Virus record (IMG/VR): IMGVR_UViG_3300017786_000080
Span: 1-30,492 of that record
DNA length: 30,492 nucleotides
DNA from: a virus
Strand: one strand, 5' to 3'
Shown here: positions 23,103 through 29,814 of the stretch, piece by piece
Numbering within the stretch: position 1 is the stretch's first letter
Layout of the letters: each line of letters begins with the position of its first letter
Position numbers and translations under genes: made by a program
Notes under the pieces: generated by a model
The model's input: the letters and a program-made list of their open reading frames with translations, nothing else
Database searches by the model: none
Told to the model about the DNA's origin: nothing

Positions 23103-23278
23103 GTAAATGGTGGAGAATCTGGGCAAAGAGTCTAGGCGAAAAGGTTGGTGAAACTGATAGACAAGCCAATACCGTTGCTGGCATTAGAACAGTATGGTGG
23201 TTTACTCACATGGCAACTTGTGTTGCAATCATACTTAATGCCATAGCAAATCATGGCTGGGCCCTAATCGGATTATGA
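23099..23278 (+). CDS. Small membrane protein, tandem paralogue 2
   Basis: A 59 aa protein, MSKWWRIWAKSLGEKVGETD, then an IRT motif and a membrane helix (HMATCVAIILNAIANHG). ATG 23099 overlaps the previous stop. It parallels the previous gene (W-x-IW, (A/S)LG, Asp-rich linker, IRT), pointing to a tandem duplication. I recall similar small membrane proteins in T4-like cyanophages. Confidence 0.6.
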   Translation: MSKWWRIWAKSLGEKVGETDRQANTVAGIRTVWWFTHMATCVAIILNAIANHGWALIGL

Positions 23279-23391
23279 AAATAACAATAAACGTTGAAGT
23301 TGATACAGAAAATCAAACAGACGTAGATACTATTGAAGATTTAATCGATATAATTAAGCAGATTAAAGACCAAAATACAGAAGATAACTAA
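23275..23391 (+). CDS. Tiny acidic protein
   Basis: A 38 aa ORF (MKITINVEVDTENQTDVDTI...) coupled to the previous gene by ATGA. Very acidic with one short amphipathic helix (IEDLIDIIKQIKDQ). Real translation is inferred only from coupling and uninterrupted spacing to the late promoter. Confidence 0.45.
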   Translation: MKITINVEVDTENQTDVDTIEDLIDIIKQIKDQNTEDN

Positions 23392-23412
23392 TCACTTTAG
23401 CTTTTTTACTTG

Positions 23413-23420
23413 TATAAATA
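23413..23420 (+). promoter_or_regulatory. T4-type late promoter (TATAAATA)
   Basis: An exact TATAAATA in the intergenic gap, 20 bases before ATG 23440 and its AAAGGAG site. It heads the tail, lysozyme and curli-like block, for which no other promoter is visible. Confidence 0.7.
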
Positions 23421-23439
23421 ACAGTAAAGGAGATAATAT

Positions 23440-23703
23440 ATGAGTGATTTATTAGATTTTGATTTTGGCTTTACGGCTGTCGATGAAGACGAGCTAGAAG
23501 CTGTACAATCTGTCAAGTCTGAAGCTACATCAGCTTCTGCTACTGCACAAGAGTTGGAAGATAAACTTAATAAGTTATACAACTCTATACTTCCTTTATT
23601 AACAAATTTAAAGAAAAATCCAGAGAAAGAATATATTCTTTGGCCAAATAGAGTTGCTAAAATAGAGCAATTTGAAGATTTAATATCGGGGATAATTAAG
23701 TAA
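23440..23703 (+). CDS. Conserved virion-associated coiled-coil protein
   Basis: An 87 aa protein: an aromatic/acidic start (MSDLLDFDFGFTAVDEDELE), a Ser/Ala/Glu-rich helix and a closing EYILWPNR motif. I recall this (N-terminal LLDFGFTAV, C-terminal YI.WPNR) as a family next to structural genes in T4-like marine phages. AAAGGAG precedes it and the late promoter is just upstream, consistent with a structural or assembly role. TAATG-coupled to the tail protein. Confidence 0.65.
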   Translation: MSDLLDFDFGFTAVDEDELEAVQSVKSEATSASATAQELEDKLNKLYNSILPLLTNLKKNPEKEYILWPNRVAKIEQFEDLISGIIK

Positions 23704-24659
23704 TGGCTATTGAATCATCAGGAGCTATATCACTAGGAACAAGAGCTGGTACTAATAGAAGTGTTAGTGCAGAGCTTGGTGGGTCTGCACCTCACTCTAT
23801 GAGCGAATATTATAAGAGTGGAGCTAATGTTCATAGCGGAAATAGCGATGTTCCAACATCAGGTATGATAAAAATGAGTGATTTCCATGGAGCAAAAGAT
23901 GGAGATCCTACAACCTTTCAGACAGATCTGCCATCAGTGACTAATTGTAATAATACTGTATTTAATGTAAATCAGGGATCGTCTGGTTATAATTCCGGCC
24001 GGAATGCTGGTACAAGATGTCAATTGACATTTGATGTATCACACAATAGGCTTAACGCGGTGTTTGAAGATTTTAACGATCAATATGGCCTAGGCTCAGG
24101 CGCGGTTGGATCTAGTCATTCAATCAATATTAATGCAATTGGAGGCTTGAGCGGCGCAACTAACAAGCTTAAATATGTTACACAAATTAGATATAGATGG
24201 TACCTTTACAAAATGAAAGTTATGCATACTGATAATCATGGCGGCAATGGAACAAAAACAACCTACATTTTAGGAAAGGATAATGCTCATGATTCATATT
24301 TTGGTAATCATGATTATACTGTATCTTTATCTGCCGGAGACTACAATAATTACAACCAAAGCTGGAGAACGATTAACATTGGATCTGGTGGAATAACTTC
24401 TGATAAGATCCTTAGCACGGCAATTCATTGTAGGGCGAACGAAAACAGTAGTGGCTACATTAGCGTGGCTAGCTCAATTATTGAACCACAAGAGCCAGCA
24501 AACACTGGAGCGTTTGAAGGATATTATCAACTTGAAGTTGCCATGTATAGCGAAGGCGCTTGGTCAGATGCTACTGCATTTAGATCAACCGGTACATACG
24601 AGAACTTTAGCGCAAGAATTCAAGCAGTTGACTTTGATCGTAGGAGTGGTAATACATAA
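23703..24659 (+). CDS. Tail/fibre-type structural protein
   Basis: A 318 aa Gly/Ser/Asn-rich protein. The N-terminus has a pattern widespread in phage tail proteins: LGGSAPHSMSEYYKSG (about residues 25-40) and VPTSGMIKMSDFHGA (about 50-64), equivalent to the P(T/S)SG.I.(M/F)SDF motif. The rest is beta-rich, as expected for a fibre or receptor-binding tip. It belongs to the late block and is coupled at both ends (TAATG). Confidence 0.75.
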   Translation: MAIESSGAISLGTRAGTNRSVSAELGGSAPHSMSEYYKSGANVHSGNSDVPTSGMIKMSDFHGAKDGDPTTFQTDLPSVTNCNNTVFNVNQGSSGYNSGRNAGTRCQLTFDVSHNRLNAVFEDFNDQYGLGSGAVGSSHSININAIGGLSGATNKLKYVTQIRYRWYLYKMKVMHTDNHGGNGTKTTYILGKDNAHDSYFGNHDYTVSLSAGDYNNYNQSWRTINIGSGGITSDKILSTAIHCRANENSSGYISVASSIIEPQEPANTGAFEGYYQLEVAMYSEGAWSDATAFRSTGTYENFSARIQAVDFDRRSGNT

Positions 24660-25153
24660 TGAGTAATGATAATCCATTAATAGAATATTTAAAAAATTAT
24701 CCATTAGAGTATAAATTTCCAGATCATAAAATTTATAAATTGGGAAGCTGGGGAGATCCATTAGCAACAGATCCTGGAGACTTAGATATATGCTTTGTTG
24801 GACCAATAGATAGAGATTTTTATTTAAAAGTTCATCACTTTTTAGCATTAGAAAAGGCTAACGAAATTTATATAGATCAATTTATGGATATAACTATCTT
24901 ACCAGATGAAACACTTTTTAGTCATATAGAAAGATTTAATAATTGTACAGATGATAAATATATTTTTGACGAAGAAATCATAAGATACAAATTACATGCT
25001 TATAATAATGACAACGAAGCTGAAGGAAGAGAAGTTGAAGACACAGATTTAGGCTTTTTAAAAGTCAAGCAAATATTTGCTAAAAAAGAAAAATATCAAT
25101 TAAGAGATTGGCCACAACCAATACTATTAAAAGAATTTTTAGACGATGAATAG
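24659..25153 (+). CDS. Minimal nucleotidyltransferase-fold protein
   Basis: A 164 aa protein with a Pol-beta-type nucleotidyltransferase signature: G29-S30 (KLGSWGDP), the acidic pair D41-L-D43 (PGDLDICFVG) and a third carboxylate D77 (YIDQFMDITIL), all in the usual order. Such proteins transfer a nucleotide to RNA, protein or a small molecule; toxin/antitoxin MNT proteins share the core. It is TAATG-coupled to the tail gene and just upstream of lysozyme, in the late block. The substrate is unknown. Confidence 0.6.
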   Translation: MSNDNPLIEYLKNYPLEYKFPDHKIYKLGSWGDPLATDPGDLDICFVGPIDRDFYLKVHHFLALEKANEIYIDQFMDITILPDETLFSHIERFNNCTDDKYIFDEEIIRYKLHAYNNDNEAEGREVEDTDLGFLKVKQIFAKKEKYQLRDWPQPILLKEFLDDE

Positions 25154-25174
25154 TAATATATTTTAGGAGTAGAA

Positions 25175-25615
25175 ATGAATATTGAACAATTAAGAGAACA
25201 ATTAACAATCGATGAAGGTAAAGTAAATGAAATTTATAAAGACCATTTGGGCTATCCAACTTTCGGAATTGGCCATTTGGTCCTCGAATCAGATCCAGAG
25301 TATGGACAAGATGTGGGAACCCCAGTATCAGAAGAACGTACAATTGAATGCTTCGATAAAGACGTACAATCTGTCCTCTCTGACTGTAAAAAACTACATG
25401 AAGGATGGGATGATTACCCTGAAGAAGTAAGACAAGTTGTTGCTAATATGATGTTTAATATGGGACTTACGCGCTTAAGTAAATTTAGAAAGCACAATGC
25501 AGCGCTGCAACGTGGTGATTGGAAAGGAGCTGCTGTAGAAGGCAGAGATTCAAGATGGCACAAGCAAGTAACGAACAGAGCAGAAAGACTTATGGTAAGG
25601 TTAGAGGAACTTTAA
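25175..25615 (+). CDS. e: T4-type lysozyme (endolysin)
   Basis: A 146 aa muramidase of the T4 gp e family, which cleaves the NAM-NAG bond of peptidoglycan. Catalytic residues align with T4 E11, D20 and T26 as E14 (DEG), D23 (YKDHLGY) and T29 (PTFGIGHL). The C-terminal pattern SRWHKQVTNRAERL also matches. Slightly shorter than T4 (164 aa). TTTAGGAG upstream. No signal sequence, so a holin is required for export. Confidence 0.93.
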   Translation: MNIEQLREQLTIDEGKVNEIYKDHLGYPTFGIGHLVLESDPEYGQDVGTPVSEERTIECFDKDVQSVLSDCKKLHEGWDDYPEEVRQVVANMMFNMGLTRLSKFRKHNAALQRGDWKGAAVEGRDSRWHKQVTNRAERLMVRLEEL

Positions 25616-25746
25616 AGGTAGAATCTAATATACCTCAAGAAAAACAGAAATATACAGGTTGGTATTGGTGTCATGAAAAGCAAGGTCTTTTTAGATATTC
25701 AGACTGGCACAAAAGTTTAGAAGAACTAAATTTGGTTAGTTCATAA
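25555..25746 (+). CDS. Small protein overlapping the lysozyme end
   Basis: A 63 aa ORF in another frame, starting 61 bases inside the lysozyme gene (ATG 25555; ATG 25519 also possible). Its second half lies outside the lysozyme gene and is Trp/Tyr-rich (KYTGWYWCHEKQGLFRYSDW). The downstream part supports a real gene, but no family is recognised and the start is uncertain. Confidence 0.5.
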   Translation: MAQASNEQSRKTYGKVRGTLKVESNIPQEKQKYTGWYWCHEKQGLFRYSDWHKSLEELNLVSS

Positions 25747-25758
25747 TAGGAGAAATAA

Positions 25759-26004
25759 ATGAAAATTAAGTTACAAGGTAGTCAATCTGACTTAACTGCA
25801 GCTTCAACAGTAGGTCGAGCTGGTCTTGTTAGAGTGTATAATTCTACAGCTGGCGATTTGCTTTTGACGCAAAAAGATGGTTCAGACGTTGTTGGAACCA
25901 TGACTGTAAAGTCTAAAGACGTTGAATTTGTCAGTAAATTACCTGCGCAAACTTTAGAAGGTGGTGTTGGACTTAAAGTTGTAAGTGTAGCATATTTTAA
26001 TTAA
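25759..26004 (+). CDS. Small virion structural protein
   Basis: An 81 aa beta-rich protein (MKIKLQGSQSDLTAASTVGR, GLVRVYNSTAGDLLLTQKDG, ETLEGG-like TLEGGVGLKVVSVAYF). I recall this small family (LxxTxS..AS.V, LTQK) in marine T4-like phages as a head or tail decoration-type protein. AGGAG precedes the ATG. TAATG-coupled to the next gene. Confidence 0.6.
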   Translation: MKIKLQGSQSDLTAASTVGRAGLVRVYNSTAGDLLLTQKDGSDVVGTMTVKSKDVEFVSKLPAQTLEGGVGLKVVSVAYFN

Positions 26005-26300
26005 TGCCCGATATATTTGCTTTAATATCTGATGTAGGCCTTCCCATTGCTGGTGCATTAGCCAGTGGTGCGTTTGTTTTTATTATTATTAAGCAAATAT
26101 TATCTGGTGTTTTAGATCAGATCAATACTCTTAATATATTTACTAAGAGTTTAGAAAATAGAGTGCGCACAATGAATAACGAGATCATAAAGATTGATAT
26201 GCTAGTTTCAAGCGCTCTTGAATTGACTCCTCCTATAGATAGAATAGCCAGAGCTGAAAATTTTATTGAAGACGGTAATATCGACGTCAGACGAGATTAG
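26004..26300 (+). CDS. N-terminal membrane helix plus coiled coil
   Basis: A 98 aa protein: hydrophobic helix at about residues 12-32 (VGLPIAGALASGAFVFIIIK), then a charged amphipathic helix (INTLNIFTKSLENRVRTMNN) and an acidic tail. The layout resembles small holin-like proteins and resembles the next gene. Holin, or a membrane partner of the curli-like system, are both possible; no proof of either. Confidence 0.55.
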   Translation: MPDIFALISDVGLPIAGALASGAFVFIIIKQILSGVLDQINTLNIFTKSLENRVRTMNNEIIKIDMLVSSALELTPPIDRIARAENFIEDGNIDVRRD

Positions 26301-26302
26301 CC

Positions 26303-26587
26303 ATGGATGCGTTAAATCCGGCTGTTTTAATATCCGAATATGGATTTACTACTGTTGCTATTGTCGGCCTTGGCTATTTCGTATTTTTTGTATGGAAGTT
26401 TATTAATAAAGAATTAGATCCAAAGATCGAAGAGATGCACATGGGTCTAATAAAATTAATTGATCAGGTAAGAATGCTTGATCAGGATATGATAAGATTA
26501 CAAGAAAAAATAAAAGTTGTTTTAGAGTATAGAGAAAGACAAAAATATTTGAGTGAAAATAAAAATGAAGATGAAAATAAAAGTTGA
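26303..26587 (+). CDS. N-terminal membrane helix plus coiled coil
   Basis: A 94 aa protein starting MDALNPAVLISEYGFTTVAI, with one membrane helix (~14-32, TTVAIVGLGYFVFFVWKFI) and a long heptad helix (GLIKLIDQVRMLDQDMIRLQ). I recall a similar small membrane protein in T4-like cyanophages. Same plan as the gene before it, so the two may form a pair. Overlaps the CsgF-like gene by 23 bases. Confidence 0.6.
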   Translation: MDALNPAVLISEYGFTTVAIVGLGYFVFFVWKFINKELDPKIEEMHMGLIKLIDQVRMLDQDMIRLQEKIKVVLEYRERQKYLSENKNEDENKS

Positions 26588-27068
26588 AGATATAATATTA
26601 ACAGCAATGTTTTGCTTAGTGATAACTAATCCAGTTACTGCTGATGAAATTAAATTTGGATTTAAAAATCCATCTTTTAGTGGTATTGGTACTGGTAATC
26701 ATTATCTTACTATTGATAACATAGAACATTCAAGAAAAAAAGCTATTGAAGATTCATTAGAAGCTGCACGAAAGGCTGCAGAACGAGAAGCAGATAATAC
26801 TACAATGGCTAAGTTTATTCGTAACTTAGAAAGCAGAATATATGCTCAAATGTCTAAACAGCTTGTCGAATCAATGTTTAGTAATGATGGATCTGTTAGA
26901 TATGGTTCTTTTACTCTAGAGGGTAATGTTGTTACATATGAAGTTATAATAAACGCTGATGGTTCAGAAGTAATTAGAATGACAATCGTAGATTCTGAAG
27001 GATCAGAAACTGTTATTGAAATCCCAGTTGGAACTGGTAACTTTAGTCAGGATTCTGATGGTGGGTAA
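26565..27068 (+). CDS. csgF: CsgF-like curli assembly protein
   Basis: A 167 aa secreted protein (start ATG 26565 or 26571; a GTG at 26553 is less likely). A signal peptide (about 27 residues, IILTAMFCLVITNPVTA) ends before DEIKFGFKNPSFSG, which matches the CsgF N-terminus (FRNPNFGG) that plugs into the CsgG pore. A helical middle (RKKAIEDSLEAARKAAEREA) and beta-rich end follow, as in CsgF. CsgF couples curlin export to nucleation at the cell surface. Overlaps csgG by 11 bases, suggesting coupled translation. Slightly longer than E. coli CsgF (138 aa). Confidence 0.85.
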   Translation: MKMKIKVEDIILTAMFCLVITNPVTADEIKFGFKNPSFSGIGTGNHYLTIDNIEHSRKKAIEDSLEAARKAAEREADNTTMAKFIRNLESRIYAQMSKQLVESMFSNDGSVRYGSFTLEGNVVTYEVIINADGSEVIRMTIVDSEGSETVIEIPVGTGNFSQDSDGG

Positions 27069-28026
27069 GTATATATTAGTATTGCTGCTACTTAGTGGTT
27101 GCTCTTCTGTTCCAAAATGGAGTAATAACCCACAAGATTGTAATGATCTTGCTGGTAAATACGATGAAGGTTTTAATAGGCATGCGCAAATGGGTATACA
27201 AAAGGCTATGTCCAGAAAGTATATATGCGTTGATGCTCCAGAAGCAGTAAAGCTTCCGGCGTTTGTGGATCTTCTTAATTTACCAGCAGCAAAAACGCAA
27301 CCTGTAGTTGCAGTATATGGATTTAAAGATTTAACAGGCCAAAGAAAATCAGTAGATAATATAGCATCGTTTTCTACTGCAGTTACCCAAGGCGGTACTG
27401 AAATGTTAATAGATGCTCTCAAAACAGCAGGTGGAGGAACCTGGTTTAGAGTAGTAGAAAGACAAGGAATAGACAATCTTGTACGAGAAAGACAAATAGT
27501 AAGATCTACTCGTCAAGATGTAGCTAAAGCTAATGGGACGGAACCCACAGGTGTAGGCCCACTCTTATTTGCAGGAATGATTATTGAGGGTGGTATAATA
27601 GGTTATGATACTAATACAGAAACCGGTGGACGAGGAGCAAGAACTCTTGGCGTAGGTTTTAGTAGAATGTATCGTAAAGATGTTGTTACAGTATCTGTGA
27701 GAGCAGTTTCTGTATTAACGGGAGAAGTTTTGTTAAACGTCCAGGCTAAGAAATCGGTACTTTCTTACGGCTCTTCAGGCGACGTGTTTAGGTTCTATGA
27801 ACAAGGCACACAACTTATTGAGTATGAGGACGGAGTGGGTAATAATGAGTCAGTGACATACGCGGTACGAGCGGCTATTGAAGCTGCAGTACTTGAACTA
27901 ATATACCAGGGCCACGACCGTAAATTCTGGGATTTAACTGAGGGCCATAGACATCCCCATCAAGTTGATGGGAAAAACGAAAGGCACTCAATAAAAGAGG
28001 AAAACAAAAATGAAAAAACTAATTAG
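27058..28026 (+). CDS. csgG: CsgG-like outer-membrane curli secretion channel
   Basis: A 322 aa lipoprotein pore (start ATG 27058, within csgF). Signal MVGKYILVLLLLSGC has the lipidated Cys at residue 15. The body aligns well with CsgG: VAVYGFKDLTGQRK, ASFSTAV, WFRVVERQGIDNL, a GGIIGYDTN segment, GGRGARTLGVGFS, VSVLTGEVLLNVQAKKSVLS, VFRFYEQG, DRKFWDL. CsgG forms a nonameric channel that exports curlins. An extra ~40 residues precede the core. At the constriction loop, the E. coli Tyr/Asn/Phe residues are D/S/F here by alignment. It overlaps the curlin-like gene by 17 bases. Confidence 0.93.
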   Translation: MVGKYILVLLLLSGCSSVPKWSNNPQDCNDLAGKYDEGFNRHAQMGIQKAMSRKYICVDAPEAVKLPAFVDLLNLPAAKTQPVVAVYGFKDLTGQRKSVDNIASFSTAVTQGGTEMLIDALKTAGGGTWFRVVERQGIDNLVRERQIVRSTRQDVAKANGTEPTGVGPLLFAGMIIEGGIIGYDTNTETGGRGARTLGVGFSRMYRKDVVTVSVRAVSVLTGEVLLNVQAKKSVLSYGSSGDVFRFYEQGTQLIEYEDGVGNNESVTYAVRAAIEAAVLELIYQGHDRKFWDLTEGHRHPHQVDGKNERHSIKEENKNEKTN

Positions 28027-28747
28027 TATAGCGGGATTGCTATTCTTGGTTACATCAGGTTTGGTTTTTGCGGATGATGACAACGAAATAATGATAGAAC
28101 AAAGTGGTGACACTTTAACACTATATATTGATCAAGTTGGATATGGTAATAAGATCGGTTTAGATGATTTTTCTGGATCCGGTTCGGATATGACCATTGA
28201 AGGATCTAATTTAACTTTCGACATTGATATGATAGGTAATCAGAACTTAATTTATGGTCCTATAGACATGGACTCATCTTCTTTGGTGTTCTCGTTAACG
28301 GGAGACTCAAATAAGGTGGACTGGAATATCGGTTATATCGGTAGTTCAGACGATTCTGATTATAACTTTAGTATCACTGGCGACAGCAATGAATTAAATA
28401 TTGATCAAGGATATGTTTATAGCGCTGAAAGATTAGACGCTGATCTAACTTTAGTTGGCGGTTATAATATATTTGATATTGATTTTGAAGCTGATGATTC
28501 GGTTTGGACTTTTGATATTACTGGAGACAGTAATGATATTAATACATTACAAAGCGACGGAGCTCAAGAATTAATATTTGACTTTGTTGGTGATTCTGGT
28601 GATATTGATATTAATCAAATTAGTGGTACATGCGCAACTGGAGCAGGTGTTGCATGTTCATCCCCAAATGCCGTAATAAATCTAGATATAACTTCTGATA
28701 ATGCTACGATTCAAATTAATCAAAAAGACTCGCCTGGGGATTCTTAA
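28010..28747 (+). CDS. Curlin-like secreted repeat protein (CsgA/CsgB type)
   Basis: A 245 aa protein with a signal peptide (MKKLISIAGLLFLVTSGLVFA) and about eight imperfect repeats around G-x-x-N-x(5)-Q, for example GYGNKIGL, GDSNELNIDQ, GDSNDINTLQ, GDSGDIDINQ and SDNATIQINQ. Curlin repeats (N and Q ladders) form the beta-solenoid of amyloid fibres. Asp is unusually abundant and some repeats lack the final Gln. AAAGAGGAAAAC precedes ATG 28010. A fibre or surface coat is inferred. The next gene overlaps its last 47 bases. Confidence 0.75.
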   Translation: MKKLISIAGLLFLVTSGLVFADDDNEIMIEQSGDTLTLYIDQVGYGNKIGLDDFSGSGSDMTIEGSNLTFDIDMIGNQNLIYGPIDMDSSSLVFSLTGDSNKVDWNIGYIGSSDDSDYNFSITGDSNELNIDQGYVYSAERLDADLTLVGGYNIFDIDFEADDSVWTFDITGDSNDINTLQSDGAQELIFDFVGDSGDIDINQISGTCATGAGVACSSPNAVINLDITSDNATIQINQKDSPGDS

Positions 28748-29813
28748 TTTACTATTCATTAGTGGAATCTCATTTGCAGATTCCATTGGTGACATAGTAG
28801 AATCAACTGGCATAAGTCAGATAGTACGCAATAACGAAGAAATAGTTTTATCTGGAAAAGTAATTCCAGTAGAACTAAATGATGAAGCAAAAACTGGTAA
28901 TGGAAGAATGCTTATTGAGTTTTTAGATAAAGCTCAACTATCTTTAAAAGAGCATTCTGAAGTACTGATAGATGAAATATATTATGACCCCGATCCTTCG
29001 CTCTCAAAGATGAGTATGAAGTTTACGATGGGAACTGCTAGGTTTGCTAGTGGTAGATTAGGCTTAGTAAATAAAGCTAATATTGATATCTCAACTCCTA
29101 CAGCATCTATTGCTGTTAGGGGGACAGATTTTACAACAACAGTTGACGAATTAGGTAGAAGTTTAATTATACTTTTACCAGACGCAAATGGTGATCCATC
29201 GGGCGAAATTATAGTATCTAATGAAGGTGGCGTAGTTACATTAAATGAAGCTTATGCTGCAACAATGGTATCATCATTAGATTCATCACCAACACAATCA
29301 ATTAAAGTAAATGGTATTACACCATCATTAATTGACAACATGTTTATTGTATCACCTCCTGAAGAAGTAAAGGAGAAGATAAGAGAAGAAATGGCCGATG
29401 ACACAAATGAAGATCAAGGCCTATTAGATATAGATTTTTTAGAGTTTACTGAATTAGAAGAAGACGAGTTAGAAGAAGACAGTCTTGATGAATTTAGTGA
29501 ACTTGATATCGACGAACTCGATGTCGAATATTTAGTTGATGTTTTAGATATTATAGATAGTTCTGACTTGTTTGATACCCTAGGTGAATTTGATATCAAA
29601 GGTGCAGCAAGAGGATTTAACGACCAGTCACAGTATAATGTATATTTGGAAGATAGCAATTTAGTATTATATAGGAACGTGAATGGCAAGATAAGAATAA
29701 AAATAGGAGCTGGTGGTAATTTTACTCTTAACACTATAACGCCAACCTGGGACGGCATAATTACTGGGAATGAAGGTGAAGATATTCTCATATATATAAA
29801 TCAGGTGAATTGA
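28701..29813 (+). CDS. Secreted FecR-domain protein with acidic tail
   Basis: A 370 aa protein. The start (ATG 28701) lies in the curlin-like gene and gives a signal peptide (RLGILNLLFISGISFA). Residues ~30-200 fit a FecR domain (SIGDIVESTGISQIVRNNEE, TGNGRMLIEFLDKAQLSLKE, ANIDISTPTASIAVRGTDFT). No sigma factor or transmembrane signaller accompanies it, so it is likely a surface/periplasmic FecR-fold protein rather than an iron regulator. Residues ~225-300 are extremely acidic (FTELEEDELEEDSLDEF), followed by a beta-rich C-terminus (NVYLEDSNLVLYRNVNGK). Probably a partner or anchor in the curli-like operon. Confidence 0.75.
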   Translation: MLRFKLIKKTRLGILNLLFISGISFADSIGDIVESTGISQIVRNNEEIVLSGKVIPVELNDEAKTGNGRMLIEFLDKAQLSLKEHSEVLIDEIYYDPDPSLSKMSMKFTMGTARFASGRLGLVNKANIDISTPTASIAVRGTDFTTTVDELGRSLIILLPDANGDPSGEIIVSNEGGVVTLNEAYAATMVSSLDSSPTQSIKVNGITPSLIDNMFIVSPPEEVKEKIREEMADDTNEDQGLLDIDFLEFTELEEDELEEDSLDEFSELDIDELDVEYLVDVLDIIDSSDLFDTLGEFDIKGAARGFNDQSQYNVYLEDSNLVLYRNVNGKIRIKIGAGGNFTLNTITPTWDGIITGNEGEDILIYINQVN

Positions 29814-29814
29814 T

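Noticed and set aside
24451-24666. Alternative + frame inside the tail protein gene
   Set aside because: Fully contained in a well-supported gene and without a ribosome site.
27003-27476. Minus-strand open frame of 157 codons opposite csgF/csgG
   Set aside because: It mirrors strongly supported + strand genes, has no ribosome site or protein-like composition, and no minus-strand gene is supported elsewhere. The same applies to the other minus-strand frames.
28301-28620. DNA repeats around GGAGACAGTAATGA-type segments
   Set aside because: They are imperfect and in frame, explained by the curlin-like protein repeats and not by a separate DNA element.
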